NCBI GenBank assembly: GCA_029556915.1
Contig: JAKQIT010000060.1
Span: 124,001-188,000 of the forward strand
Length of the DNA stretch: 64,000 nucleotides
Reading direction: 5' to 3'
Source of the DNA: Pseudomonadota bacterium
GTDB lineage: Bacteria > Pseudomonadota > Gammaproteobacteria > Burkholderiales > Methylophilaceae
Part shown: one piece after another, positions 1 through 8,442 of the stretch
Layout of the letters: every line of letters starts with the position of its first letter
Position numbering within the stretch: position 1 is the first letter of the stretch
Position numbers and translations under genes: made by a program
Notes under the pieces: generated by a model
What the model saw: the letters and a program-made list of their open reading frames with translations, nothing else
What the model was told of the DNA's origin: nothing
Databases searched by the model: none

Positions 1-174
1 TTACCTAAAGTAAAGTTAGAAGTGGCGATTGACGACACTATGTTAGACCGTGTAGTGGAGGCGATTGAAAAATCAGCTGCAACGGGAAAAATTGGTGATG
101 GCAAAATATTTGTGTTTAATTTAGAGCAAGTGACGCGTATTCGTACGGGTGAAACTGGCTCAGAAGCACTCTAA
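1..174 (+). CDS. glnK: PII nitrogen regulatory protein, C-terminal part
   Basis: The window opens inside this gene; 57 codons remain before TAA at 172-174. The visible part ends with the PII C-terminal signature GKIGDGKIFV followed by RIRTGETG, the segment that helps form the ATP/2-oxoglutarate pocket between subunits. PII proteins sense nitrogen and energy state and, in the GlnK branch, plug the AmtB ammonium channel. The immediate downstream amtB (10-base gap) favours GlnK over GlnB. The T-loop with its uridylylated Tyr lies outside the window, so the GlnK/GlnB choice rests on context. Confidence 0.9.
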   Translation, partial: LPKVKLEVAIDDTMLDRVVEAIEKSAATGKIGDGKIFVFNLEQVTRIRTGETGSEAL

Positions 175-184
175 GGGGATAGAC

Positions 185-1708
185 ATGAAAAAATTTCTTT
201 CAATACTGGCTTTAGTGACTTCACTGGGCTTAGGGTTTACAGGCAATACGTTTGCTGAGGATGCGGTGGCGGTGGAACCCGTTGCTACCGAGGCAGTAGC
301 AACAGAAGTTGCGGCGGAACCAGTTGCAGATATTCCTGCTACGGCTCCAGCGGTGGAAGTCGAATCAGCGACTACTGCTGAAGCAGTCTCAGTCCCAGCG
401 CCAGCGGCAAATAAAGGTGATACAGCTTGGATGTTAGTAGCAACTGCGCTCGTCACATTAATGACGATTCCTGGATTGGCATTATTTTATGGTGGCTTAG
501 TGCGCCAAAAAAATATGCTATCTGTACTGATGCAAGTATTCGTAATTTTCTCCCTATTGGGAATTTTATGGGCAGTTTATGGGTATAGCGTTGCGTTTAC
601 AGGAGGCACTTACTTTGGTGGCTTAAGTAAAGCATTTTTAGCTGGTATTACTACTGATTCGCTTGGAGCCACTTTCAGTAAAGGTGTTTATATTCCTGAA
701 TATGTATTTGTGGTGTTTCAATTAACGTTTGCAGCTATTACACCAGCTTTAATTATTGGTGCTTTTGCCGAGCGTATGAAGTTTGCAGCTGTATTGGCCT
801 TTATGGTGTTGTGGTTCACTTTCGCTTACTTACCAATGGCACATATGGTTTGGTATTGGGATGGTCCTGATGCGATTACTGATGCCAAGTCACTAGAAAC
901 GGTAATAGCAAATGCAGGTTACTTGTGGGCTAAAGGTGCGCTAGACTTTGCTGGTGGTACAGTAGTACACATTAATGCAGGTGTTGCTGGGTTGGTTGCT
1001 GCATTTATGTTGGGTAAACGTATTGGTTACGGCAAAGAGGCAATGACGCCTCATAGCCTTACTTTAACAATGGTTGGTGCTTCATTACTATGGGTAGGCT
1101 GGTTTGGTTTCAACGCTGGTTCAAATCTTGAAGCAAACGGTTTAACAGCTTTAGTATTTTTAAACACAATGATTGCAGCTGGGGCCGCCACGTTGTCATG
1201 GCTTGCAGTTGAGTGGTTTGGTAAAGGTAAACCATCAATGTTGGGTGCGGCTTCAGGTGCGGTGGCAGGATTGGTAGCAATCACGCCTGCTTGTGGTTTT
1301 GTAGGCCCTATGGGAGCAATTGTAATCGGCTTATTAGTGTCTCCAATTTGCTACTTCTTTGTAGCTAAAGCGAAATACATGTTTGGCTATGATGATGCTT
1401 TAGATGTGTTCGGCGTGCATGCGGTTGGCGGTATTTTTGGTGCACTTGCTACAGGTGTATTTGTAAACCCAGCATTAGGTGGTACAGGTGTTTGGGATTA
1501 TGTGGCAAATGGAGTTGGTGCATACGATTTTGCAGCGCAAATGACTGCGCAAGTTTGGGCTGTAGGTGTGGCTATTGTTTGGACTGCCGTTGTATCACTA
1601 ATAGCACTTAAAGTAATTGATTTATTGATTGGATTACGCGTAAGTGAAGAGGTAGAGCGTGAAGGTTTGGACACTACTGAACATGGTGAACGTGCCTATC
1701 ATTCTTAA
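185..1708 (+). CDS. amtB: Ammonium transporter AmtB
   Basis: Inner-membrane ammonium channel of the Amt/Rh family, about 507 residues. It starts at ATG 185, preceded by AAGGGG; an in-frame GTG at 149 lies inside glnK and is less likely. A signal peptide ending near NTFAED is followed by an unusual Ala/Val/Glu/Pro-rich periplasmic stretch of about 55 residues before the first channel helix (DTAWMLVATALVTLMT). Family signatures include ALFYGGLVRQKN, FAFAERMKF-like GAFAERMKF, HINAGVAGLVAA and DVFGVHAVGGIFGALATG with the conserved pore histidines. It forms the classical glnK-amtB operon. A strong terminator follows at 1733-1765. Confidence 0.95.
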   Translation: MKKFLSILALVTSLGLGFTGNTFAEDAVAVEPVATEAVATEVAAEPVADIPATAPAVEVESATTAEAVSVPAPAANKGDTAWMLVATALVTLMTIPGLALFYGGLVRQKNMLSVLMQVFVIFSLLGILWAVYGYSVAFTGGTYFGGLSKAFLAGITTDSLGATFSKGVYIPEYVFVVFQLTFAAITPALIIGAFAERMKFAAVLAFMVLWFTFAYLPMAHMVWYWDGPDAITDAKSLETVIANAGYLWAKGALDFAGGTVVHINAGVAGLVAAFMLGKRIGYGKEAMTPHSLTLTMVGASLLWVGWFGFNAGSNLEANGLTALVFLNTMIAAGAATLSWLAVEWFGKGKPSMLGAASGAVAGLVAITPACGFVGPMGAIVIGLLVSPICYFFVAKAKYMFGYDDALDVFGVHAVGGIFGALATGVFVNPALGGTGVWDYVANGVGAYDFAAQMTAQVWAVGVAIVWTAVVSLIALKVIDLLIGLRVSEEVEREGLDTTEHGERAYHS

Positions 1709-1732
1709 TTGATAGTTAACTAAGCAAAAAGT

Positions 1733-1765
1733 AAAAATCGGACACTTAGGTGTCCGATTTTTTTT
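1733..1765 (+). terminator. Intrinsic terminator after amtB
   Basis: A near-perfect hairpin (AATCGGACAC, loop TTAG, GTGTCCGATT) runs straight into a T tract. It closes the glnK-amtB transcript. Confidence 0.9.
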
Positions 1766-1781
1766 GCACTAAACTTGTGCG
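1765..1781 (+). promoter_or_regulatory. NtrC-like enhancer site
   Basis: GCAC at 1766-1769 and GTGC at 1777-1780 are separated by 7 bases, which is exactly the spacing of the NtrC consensus TGCAC-N7-GTGCA. A further half site (TTGCACA) lies near 1795. The site centre is about 126 bases upstream of the start predicted from the sigma-54 promoter at 1873, a normal distance for an NtrC enhancer. The call is by pattern only. Confidence 0.55.
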
Positions 1782-1872
1782 AACCTAGCAAAATTGCACA
1801 ACAAAATTATCCTAATCTACATAAACAAGGTGGAATTAGGCTAAAAAATAGTGATTAGTGGCTATATTCCGT

Positions 1873-1888
1873 TGGCACGATGCTTGCT
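1873..1888 (+). promoter_or_regulatory. Sigma-54 promoter (-24/-12)
   Basis: TGGCACG (from 1873), four bases, then TTGCT (1884-1888) matches the RpoN consensus with the invariant GG (1874-1875) and GC (1886-1887) separated by exactly ten bases. The predicted start is near 1899. The only thing downstream before a terminator is a stretch of about 65 bases. Confidence 0.8.
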
Positions 1889-1898
1889 AATATAAAAT

Positions 1899-1963
1899 TG
1901 AAAGTGCTGTAAGTTATCATGTTTTTCTCCTCCCTTTTAGGCGCGTAACGCGCCTATTTTTTT
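1899..1963 (+). ncRNA. Putative sigma-54-dependent small RNA
   Basis: This segment lies between a textbook sigma-54 promoter and an intrinsic terminator (1939-1963) and has no credible gene; the only ORF is a 9-codon reading without a ribosome site. The predicted RNA of about 65 nt has an unpaired 5' half carrying the pyrimidine tract TTTTTCTCCTCCCTTTT, complementary to Shine-Dalgarno sequences, followed by a GC hairpin and U run, which is the layout of Hfq-type trans-acting RNAs. Its position after glnK-amtB and the NtrC-like site suggest a nitrogen-starvation regulator. Existence and targets are inferred. Confidence 0.6.
1939..1963 (+). terminator. Intrinsic terminator of the small RNA
   Basis: A seven-base-pair hairpin (AGGCGCG, loop TAA, CGCGCCT) is followed by ATTTTTTT. 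It would end any transcript begun at the 1873 promoter and separates it from the arsR promoter downstream. Confidence 0.85.
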
Positions 1964-1964
1964 G

Positions 1965-2014
1965 CCGAGAGATTTTTTTGCCTCTGGAAGCCGCATGGAT
2001 ATTGGCTTGCAGGG
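1965..2014 (+). repeat. Dispersed palindromic repeat, copy 1
   Basis: CCTCTGGAAGCC, a loop, then GGCTTGCAGGG; the tail CCGAGAG plus AT-rich bases lies on the left. This is the reverse orientation of the family seen at nine other places in the window. It sits between the small RNA terminator and the arsR promoter. Confidence 0.85.
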
Positions 2015-2073
2015 CTGGTTAAATAATGATGTGCAATTAAAGCGTATTTTAATGTATAAATACAATAAAATGC

Positions 2074-2104
2074 TTGACAAACAAAACTAAATAACTAATT
2101 ATAT
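2074..2104 (+). promoter_or_regulatory. Promoter and probable ArsR operator, first operon
   Basis: A consensus -35 box TTGACA (2074-2079) is followed by the AT-rich segment AAACTAAATAACTAATTAT (from 2084), which contains the -10 region. The 21 bases 2084-2104 recur identically at 14789-14809 in front of the second operon, at nearly the same distance from another TTGACA. Overlap of the -10 region with a partly symmetric ATAA/TTAT sequence suits repression by the ArsR-type protein encoded immediately downstream. The predicted start falls on or next to the arsR ATG. Confidence 0.7.
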
Positions 2105-2108
2105 AGAC

Positions 2109-2414
2109 ATGAAGAAAATCCATACGATTCCAAATGAATGGCAAAATATCGCTCAGCTCTTTATTGCGCTAGGTGATGCGCATCGCCAGCGCATTTTATT
2201 GGCATTTGAAAAAGATGAGCGGCTCAATATTTTGCAAATAGCCGCTGCTTCAACCTTAAGTAGAACAGCGGTGACGCATCATTTAAAAATATTGCATCAA
2301 AGTGGCGCATTAAATAGCGAAAAAATTGGTAAAGAGGTGTTCTTTTGGGTGAATAAAAATTTTATGACCAATGCTATTCAGAATGTGTTGCACTACATAG
2401 AAACTGAAATATAA
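2109..2414 (+). CDS. ArsR-family winged-helix repressor
   Basis: A 101-residue DNA-binding protein. The recognition-helix region reads SRTAVTHHLKILHQSGAL, followed by the beta wing KIGKEVFFWVN, the canonical ArsR/SmtB layout. No Cys pair is present in the recognition helix, so it is not an arsenic-type metal sensor and its signal is unknown. ATG 2109 has no Shine-Dalgarno sequence and the promoter puts the transcript start at about this base, so translation may be leaderless. It heads an operon of lipid and envelope genes and probably represses both itself and the second operon through the shared operator. Confidence 0.85.
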   Translation: MKKIHTIPNEWQNIAQLFIALGDAHRQRILLAFEKDERLNILQIAAASTLSRTAVTHHLKILHQSGALNSEKIGKEVFFWVNKNFMTNAIQNVLHYIETEI

Positions 2415-2437
2415 CAATAGGTTAAGGGGATACATAA

Positions 2438-4570
2438 ATGCTAGCAAAGATATTACGTGCCATTTGCAAAGTATTGTTTCGGGTAGAAGTACGTGGCTTA
2501 GAAAACGTGCCCAATGAAGATGGTCTGCTGATTGTTGCCAACCATGAGTCATTTTTAGATGGCTTGTTGCTAGGGTTGTTTTTACCAAAAGCGGCAACCT
2601 TTGTTGTGCATACTTCGGTGCTTAAAAAATGGTCATTTAGGCAAGCGTTGCGCTTAACGCCACATTTACCTGTTGACCCTTCTAGCCCGTTGGCAATGAA
2701 AAAAGTCATTAAGCTGCTAGATGCTGGCAAAAACGTGGTGATTTTCCCTGAAGGACGAATTACGCTAACCGGCACTTTGATGAAAGTATATGATGGCCCA
2801 GGCTTTGTAGCGGCAAAAACCAGTGCAAAAATTTTGCCAGTGCGAATTGATGGTGCGGCAGAGTCTTATTTTGGGCGCTTGTCCAGCCATCATCCTAGGC
2901 GATTATTGCCCAAAGTGACGCTAACCATCATGCCAACGACCAGTGTTGTTATGCCAAAATCAACGCACCACGGTTTTCCTACGGGTAAGCAACGTCGCCG
3001 TATTGCGGGTGAAGGTATGCGCAGCGTAATGCAAAAAATGCTGTTTCAGGCACAAAAACCACGTACTTTATTTGAAGCCTTTTTGGATGCAAAAGAAAAA
3101 TTTGGTGACAATTACAAACTCATAGAAGACATTAACGAAACAGAAGAAACTTATCAGAATTTGCTCAAAAAGAGTTTGGCACTCGGACGCATTGTTAGCA
3201 AAGTAAGTGCTTCAGGCGAAGCTGTTGGTGTGCTCATGCCTAATATTACTAACACAGTCGCATTGATGTTGGGCATGAGTGCATTTAATCGAATTCCGGC
3301 CATGCTCAATTACACATCAGGTTCAGCAGGCATGCAAAATGCCTGCATTGCTGCCAACATAAAAACAGTGATTACCTCACATAAATTTATAGAAACGGCA
3401 AAGCTAGAAAGTGCAGTGGCAGGATTAACCAATCTCAATATTTTATATTTAGAAGATTTGCGAGCCGATTTTGGCGTGGTTGATCGCGCGTGGTTGATAG
3501 GCTACGCCTTGCATTACCCACGCGCCGCTATGGAGGTGAGCAAACCAGAAGAGCCAGCCGTAATACTGTTTACTTCAGGCAGTGAGGGTAAACCAAAAGG
3601 TGTGGTGCACTCACATAAGAGCATTTTGTCAAACATTTCTCAAATCATGGCGGTGCTGGATTTTAACGTAACCGATAAATGGATGTTGGTTTTGCCTATC
3701 TTTCATGCGTTTGGTTTTACTGCATCACTGCTCACCATACTAAATGGGATGAAAGTCGTCGTATTTACGTCGCCTTTACAATATAAAGTGATTCCAGAAG
3801 TCATTTATGACCGTGGTTGTACTGTATTTATTGCAACTAGCACTTTCTTAGCTAATTACGCAAAATATGCACACCCTTATGATTTTTATAAACTCCGTAT
3901 CGTGATTGCCGGTGCGGAAAAATTAAATGAAGAGGTGCGCAAAACTTATCAAGAAAAATTTGGCATTCGTATATTAGAGGGCTATGGGGCAACAGAATGT
4001 GCACCTGTACTTTCAGCAAATACCGCGATGGTTAATAAAAATGGCAGTGTTGGACAGTTTGTGCCAGGTTTAGAACACAAACTTGAGATTGTGCCCGGCA
4101 TAGAAGAAGGCGGTCTGCTACATGTGCGCGGGGAAAATGTAATGATGGGCTATTATTTATTTGATAATCCTGGCGTATTAAATCCACCCGTTGATGGGTG
4201 GTATAGCACGGGTGACATTGTAGAGTTAGACGCACAGGGCTTTGTGCATATTAAAGGCCGTGTTAAGCGTTTTGCGAAGGTGGCCGGCGAAATGGTGTCA
4301 CTAGAAGTGGTAGAGCACATAGCCAGCACCGCCGCACCGGAGCATCAACATGCAGCAAGTACGCAAACAGATATGCAACGAGGTGAAAATATTATTTTAT
4401 TTACCACGGACCCAGAACTTAAACGTGAAGATTTACAAATTGTAGCCAAAAACCTAGGTAGTCCAGAAATTGCAATTGCCCGTAAAATAGTCCGCATAGA
4501 AGAATTGCCAATTCTCGGAACTGGTAAAACGGACTACGTCACACTTAAACAAATGGCGGAAGCGGCGTGA
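2438..4570 (+). CDS. aas: Bifunctional acyltransferase / acyl-ACP synthetase
   Basis: 710 residues, close to E. coli Aas (719). The N-terminal PlsC-type acyltransferase has the HX4D box NHESFLD (His36/Asp41) and FPEGR. A C-terminal AMP-binding domain carries TSGSEGKPKGVVHSHKS, EGYGATECAP and STGDIVELD. In the known family the synthetase activates free fatty acid onto ACP and the acyltransferase attaches it to lysophospholipid at the inner membrane. Family members work with the LplT flippase, here encoded at 14860 under the same operator. RBS AAGGGG precedes ATG 2438. The acyl acceptor here could differ from lyso-PE. Confidence 0.88.
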   Translation: MLAKILRAICKVLFRVEVRGLENVPNEDGLLIVANHESFLDGLLLGLFLPKAATFVVHTSVLKKWSFRQALRLTPHLPVDPSSPLAMKKVIKLLDAGKNVVIFPEGRITLTGTLMKVYDGPGFVAAKTSAKILPVRIDGAAESYFGRLSSHHPRRLLPKVTLTIMPTTSVVMPKSTHHGFPTGKQRRRIAGEGMRSVMQKMLFQAQKPRTLFEAFLDAKEKFGDNYKLIEDINETEETYQNLLKKSLALGRIVSKVSASGEAVGVLMPNITNTVALMLGMSAFNRIPAMLNYTSGSAGMQNACIAANIKTVITSHKFIETAKLESAVAGLTNLNILYLEDLRADFGVVDRAWLIGYALHYPRAAMEVSKPEEPAVILFTSGSEGKPKGVVHSHKSILSNISQIMAVLDFNVTDKWMLVLPIFHAFGFTASLLTILNGMKVVVFTSPLQYKVIPEVIYDRGCTVFIATSTFLANYAKYAHPYDFYKLRIVIAGAEKLNEEVRKTYQEKFGIRILEGYGATECAPVLSANTAMVNKNGSVGQFVPGLEHKLEIVPGIEEGGLLHVRGENVMMGYYLFDNPGVLNPPVDGWYSTGDIVELDAQGFVHIKGRVKRFAKVAGEMVSLEVVEHIASTAAPEHQHAASTQTDMQRGENIILFTTDPELKREDLQIVAKNLGSPEIAIARKIVRIEELPILGTGKTDYVTLKQMAEAA

Positions 4571-5592
4571 AGAAGTTTATATTCACAACGCTTGTTACGG
4601 TGTTACTGCTACTGCCTGCTACACTAATTGCATGGGTTAAGCAGCCATTTAGTAAAGAATTAGATGAATTAAACATCGTTAATTTGCCAAAAGCAGACGC
4701 TACTAGATTAAGGGCAGACGTTGAAAAACTCTCAATTGAATATGCAAATCGCAATTTTTGGGATGTAAAAACACTCAACTTAGCGGCTGATTATATTCAT
4801 GAGGAGTTGAAAAAAACTACCCAGCGCGTAGAACTGCAAAGCTATCAAGTAGATAGCGAAAAGTTTTACAACATCATTGCCCATTTCGGACCGAGTATTG
4901 ATAATACAGCCTCGTATGAAAATGGACCACCTAAGCCAATTATCATAGGAGCGCACTACGACGCACATGAGCAAACCATGGGTGCAGACGACAATGCTAG
5001 CGGCGTTGCTGCATTATTAGAGCTCGCTCGAATTTTTGCAGAAAGACCACCTTCCATACCTGTACAAATTGTGGCCTATACCTTAGAAGAGCCACCTAAT
5101 TTTAGAACCAATAGCATGGGCAGTCGTCATCATGCGGAAAGCTTGGTGCAGGCGGGCACACAACCTGAGTTGGTGATGGTGCTAGAAATGATAGGCTATT
5201 ATAGCGAGGCGGAAAATAGCCAAGAATACCCAGTGAGCTTGCTTAAGTGGTTTTACCCAACTCGTGGCGATTTTATTGGCGTTGTGGGTAATTTTGAAAA
5301 TGCGCCACTGACTAAGATGGTTAAAATGGCAATGCAGTCTGCCCACTCAGAATTCCCAGTGGAATCAATTAGCGCACCTGCGATGATGACGGGAATAGAT
5401 TTCTCAGACCATGCTTCTTATTGGCTGCATCATATGCCAGCAGTGATGATTACCGATACTTCTTTTTATCGAAACCCACATTATCATCAAGCAACGGATA
5501 CCTCAGCTACACTAGATTATGCGCGTATGGCGAACGTAGTTGACGGCGTGCAGGTTGTGGTTGCGCATATGGCAGGGCGTAATAAACTTTAG
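4567..5592 (+). CDS. M28-family zinc aminopeptidase, membrane-anchored or exported
   Basis: 341 residues starting at GTG 4567, overlapping the aas stop by four bases (translational coupling). The N-terminal hydrophobic stretch (FIFTTLVTVLLLLPATL) targets it to the membrane or periplasm. The M28 metal-binding pattern is complete: GAHYDAH (His130, Asp132), GADDNASG (Asp141), TLEEPP (Glu174/175), LEMIG and a C-terminal DFSDHASYW with the later His. M28 enzymes remove N-terminal residues or deacylate or decyclise small peptides. The substrate is unknown; the context suggests a peptide- or amino-acid-bearing lipid, which is inference. Confidence 0.82.
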   Translation: MKKFIFTTLVTVLLLLPATLIAWVKQPFSKELDELNIVNLPKADATRLRADVEKLSIEYANRNFWDVKTLNLAADYIHEELKKTTQRVELQSYQVDSEKFYNIIAHFGPSIDNTASYENGPPKPIIIGAHYDAHEQTMGADDNASGVAALLELARIFAERPPSIPVQIVAYTLEEPPNFRTNSMGSRHHAESLVQAGTQPELVMVLEMIGYYSEAENSQEYPVSLLKWFYPTRGDFIGVVGNFENAPLTKMVKMAMQSAHSEFPVESISAPAMMTGIDFSDHASYWLHHMPAVMITDTSFYRNPHYHQATDTSATLDYARMANVVDGVQVVVAHMAGRNKL

Positions 5593-5603
5593 AGATAATA
5601 GAA

Positions 5604-7190
5604 ATGATAAACACACAAAACAAGCAGCTTAATTTCAGCGTCTATTTTTTGGGGTTTGCGCTATTGATGCCATTGATGGTGCAAAGTAATACAGAGACTG
5701 CACAAAAAAATGATGCAATTCAAACTTTAGAAGACACGCAAGTTGCATCTGCAATATTTGAAAGCGATGCCCAAGCTGTATTATCTTACATATCAAGTTC
5801 ACAAAAACTTAGTGCGCAACTACCCAGCTTTTTGAATGAATCAACCCAAGCTATTAAAAAACATCAAGGTGCTTTACCTTCGGCCTATGCATTGCGATTA
5901 GCAAAAGCATTATCAGAGGCACATGATCTGCGAGACGGCTTGTTTAAGCAAGCGCTTACTCACCGTTCTGCTCTTTATCGAGTTGATGATAGCATCAGTG
6001 ATAATCAGCGCGTGACGGAGATTGTCATTGCGATGTCAGCAGCAGTAACACTGTTTGAGAACAGTAAAACTATGCATCAAAACTTTGATAAAAACCCATT
6101 ATTAAAGCGAAAACTCAATGAAGGTTATCCTGAATTTGGGATTCCAGAGGGGTTTTATGACTCATCGACTATGCGCTCAAATAACCCAGAATATCGCAAA
6201 GCTTTTACCGATGCAGTGCGTTACTTTGCTGATAACCGTGAAGCTATTGAAGTTGAAATCAATCGAAGTTCAACTTCTATCCAATCGCTTTATCAACATA
6301 TTGCAAAAAGCCCGATGTTAAAAGGTTTTAAAGGGGCAAATGTATTTAAAAGCATCGCAATATTACCTTTTAAAGCTGCCAATGGCGTTGTGGATGTGTC
6401 AGGGCGTAGTTTAAATCACGCTAAGTTCACCAGCTCAAAAATTGTAGGTAACACCATGGGGGCAGTGCGCTGGCGCGATGGTAAGTTAAAAGACGATGCT
6501 GAGGTATTTCAAACGATGCAACTGCAACTGCAGCCAGGGGATATTTTGCTTGAAAAAACACCCTTTACTTTAACGGATAAGAGCATTCCTGGACATTTTG
6601 GGCATGCTGCAGTTTATGTGGGCACAAAAGATCAACTAAAAGAAATGAATCTTTTAGAAAAACCGATAGTACAAAAAAATATAGCAAAAATTGAAGAGGG
6701 GCATGGCGTAGTAGAAGCGTTGCGTAGTGGCGTGCAACTTAACAAGTTGCAAGATTTTATGAACGTTGATGATGTGGCTGTCTTACGTCCTAAATATCTT
6801 ACTTTAGATGATCGTCGCCAAGCAGTAACGCTGGCACTAAGCAATATTGGTAAAAAATATGATTTTAACTTCGATGTGAATACCACAGATACGATAGTCT
6901 GTTCAGAGCTTATTTATATAGTCTATCCGCAGGTGGATTTTGTGACCAAAAATGTACTAGGCAGCTTTTCAATCACGCCTGACGATATTGCGCAGCGAGC
7001 AGGTGCTACTGAACAAGATCCGCTTGAAGTTGTGCTGTTTGCGCATAATGGAAAGCTAGTATGCGAGCAGCAATCCCCCAATAAGCATGAAGGTATAGTC
7101 TTATATGAGCGCCTAGTAAAGCCCGCAGAAAAAAACAAAGCTAGCAATGCAAGTGTTATACAGCGCGCGGCATTTTCAGGGTTTTTGTAA
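5604..7190 (+). CDS. YiiX-like permuted papain-fold (NlpC/P60-type) cysteine hydrolase
   Basis: 528 residues with an N-terminal signal/anchor (FSVYFLGFALLMPLMV). The first 300 residues are helical and unrecognised. The C-terminal catalytic module reads PGDILLEK, then FGHAAVYVG (His334), then TIVCSELIY (Cys433). The His-before-Cys order marks the circularly permuted YiiX/LRAT branch, whose members hydrolyse or transfer acyl groups. It lies 11 bases after the peptidase gene and is clearly in the same operon. Its precise substrate cannot be told from sequence. A second protein with the same His-then-Cys order is encoded at 19732. Confidence 0.78.
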   Translation: MINTQNKQLNFSVYFLGFALLMPLMVQSNTETAQKNDAIQTLEDTQVASAIFESDAQAVLSYISSSQKLSAQLPSFLNESTQAIKKHQGALPSAYALRLAKALSEAHDLRDGLFKQALTHRSALYRVDDSISDNQRVTEIVIAMSAAVTLFENSKTMHQNFDKNPLLKRKLNEGYPEFGIPEGFYDSSTMRSNNPEYRKAFTDAVRYFADNREAIEVEINRSSTSIQSLYQHIAKSPMLKGFKGANVFKSIAILPFKAANGVVDVSGRSLNHAKFTSSKIVGNTMGAVRWRDGKLKDDAEVFQTMQLQLQPGDILLEKTPFTLTDKSIPGHFGHAAVYVGTKDQLKEMNLLEKPIVQKNIAKIEEGHGVVEALRSGVQLNKLQDFMNVDDVAVLRPKYLTLDDRRQAVTLALSNIGKKYDFNFDVNTTDTIVCSELIYIVYPQVDFVTKNVLGSFSITPDDIAQRAGATEQDPLEVVLFAHNGKLVCEQQSPNKHEGIVLYERLVKPAEKNKASNASVIQRAAFSGFL

Positions 7191-7214
7191 CAAATATACT
7201 ACTAGACCGCATAA

Positions 7215-8432
7215 ATGACTAAACAGGCAAACTATCAACCAACTTCGGCAATTGCTAATGCAATAGTAGGCATTAGAGCATGGCTAGAGGCGGGACACTA
7301 CAACCCTAATTTATCCGGCTTGCCAGAACCACTAAAAAATCATCCGCTAATGCGCCAAGTTTGGGATGGGATTGATGCTTCTCAGGTGTGGGATTGCCAC
7401 GCACATATTATTGGCTCAGGTGATAGCGGGCAGAGTGGTGCATGGGCTACGCCAAGAATGGATACTTGGCTACACCCAATATTGAAAATTCAAAAGTGGT
7501 TTCATGTAAATGGTGCTGGACTAGATAGAAAAAATGAAGACATCAGTTTTGTATCGCGCTTAGCGCATTTATCGAGTGAGATGCCTGCGGGTTACAAAAC
7601 CATGCTATTTGCGTTTGAATGGTCGCACAATGAAGCAGGCGAGCAAGTAAAGCAAGATTCTATATTTCATATTCCCAATGATTATGCCGCAAAAATTGTT
7701 GACCAACATCCGCAACATTTTGAATGGGTTGCCTCTATTCACCCTTACCGCAAGGATGCGATTGACGCACTAGAGCAAGCCCACGCACAAGGCGCAGTGG
7801 CAATGAAGTGGCTGGCATCTTCAATGAATATAGACCCCGCATCACCTAAATGTACTAAGTTTTACCAAAAGCTACAACAACTCAATATGCCCATTATTAC
7901 CCACGTGGGGCGAGAAAGTGCTGTGCCTGGCGGGGACTTAAACTTTAACAACCCATTAAAAGTGCGCTATATGTTAGATGCAGGCGTGCGTGTGGTGATG
8001 GCGCATTGCGCTAGCGATGGCATGGATAAGGACTATGATAATGGCAACCAATTGGTCACTAGTTTTGCGTTGTTTGCCCGCATGATGGATAAACCTGAAT
8101 ACGAAAAATTATTATTTGGTGATATATCCGCAACTACATTATTTAACCACGCGTGGGTGCTAAAGCATATATTGCAACGCACCGATTGGCACCACCGCTT
8201 GCATAATGGCACAGATTATCCACTGCCAGGGGTTTTTCCACTGATTTCTAGCGAGCAATTTTACCGAGAAGGTATGTTGGCAAAAGAACATATACCGTTT
8301 TTGCAAGAGGTGCGCAAATATAACCCCATCATGTTTGATTTTGCGATGAAGAGATTACTCTGTTTTGAAGGAAAGCGTTTTCCTGCCAGCGTGTTTGAAA
8401 CACGTGGTTTTTTTCAACAATCAAGTAGTTAG
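7215..8432 (+). CDS. Amidohydrolase-superfamily metal-dependent hydrolase (Amidohydro_2 type)
   Basis: 405 residues, predicted cytoplasmic with no signal peptide. The TIM-barrel metal ligands are in order: DCHAH (Asp60, His62, His64), MKWLASSMN (candidate bridging Lys), ITHVGRES, VVMAHCASD and HNGTDYPLPG with the terminal Asp. This is the pattern of Amidohydro_2 enzymes, which act as lactonases, decarboxylases or amidases on small ring or carboxylate substrates. The gene is co-directional with its neighbours at short spacing. The link to lipid metabolism is only contextual. The stop codon overlaps the Shine-Dalgarno of the next gene. Confidence 0.78.
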   Translation: MTKQANYQPTSAIANAIVGIRAWLEAGHYNPNLSGLPEPLKNHPLMRQVWDGIDASQVWDCHAHIIGSGDSGQSGAWATPRMDTWLHPILKIQKWFHVNGAGLDRKNEDISFVSRLAHLSSEMPAGYKTMLFAFEWSHNEAGEQVKQDSIFHIPNDYAAKIVDQHPQHFEWVASIHPYRKDAIDALEQAHAQGAVAMKWLASSMNIDPASPKCTKFYQKLQQLNMPIITHVGRESAVPGGDLNFNNPLKVRYMLDAGVRVVMAHCASDGMDKDYDNGNQLVTSFALFARMMDKPEYEKLLFGDISATTLFNHAWVLKHILQRTDWHHRLHNGTDYPLPGVFPLISSEQFYREGMLAKEHIPFLQEVRKYNPIMFDFAMKRLLCFEGKRFPASVFETRGFFQQSSS

Positions 8433-8442
8433 GAGTTTTGTG

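Noticed and set aside
1919-1948. A nine-codon ORF inside the small RNA (reading MFFSSLLGA)
   Set aside because: It has no ribosome site and ends inside the terminator hairpin; it more likely reflects chance within the pyrimidine tract.
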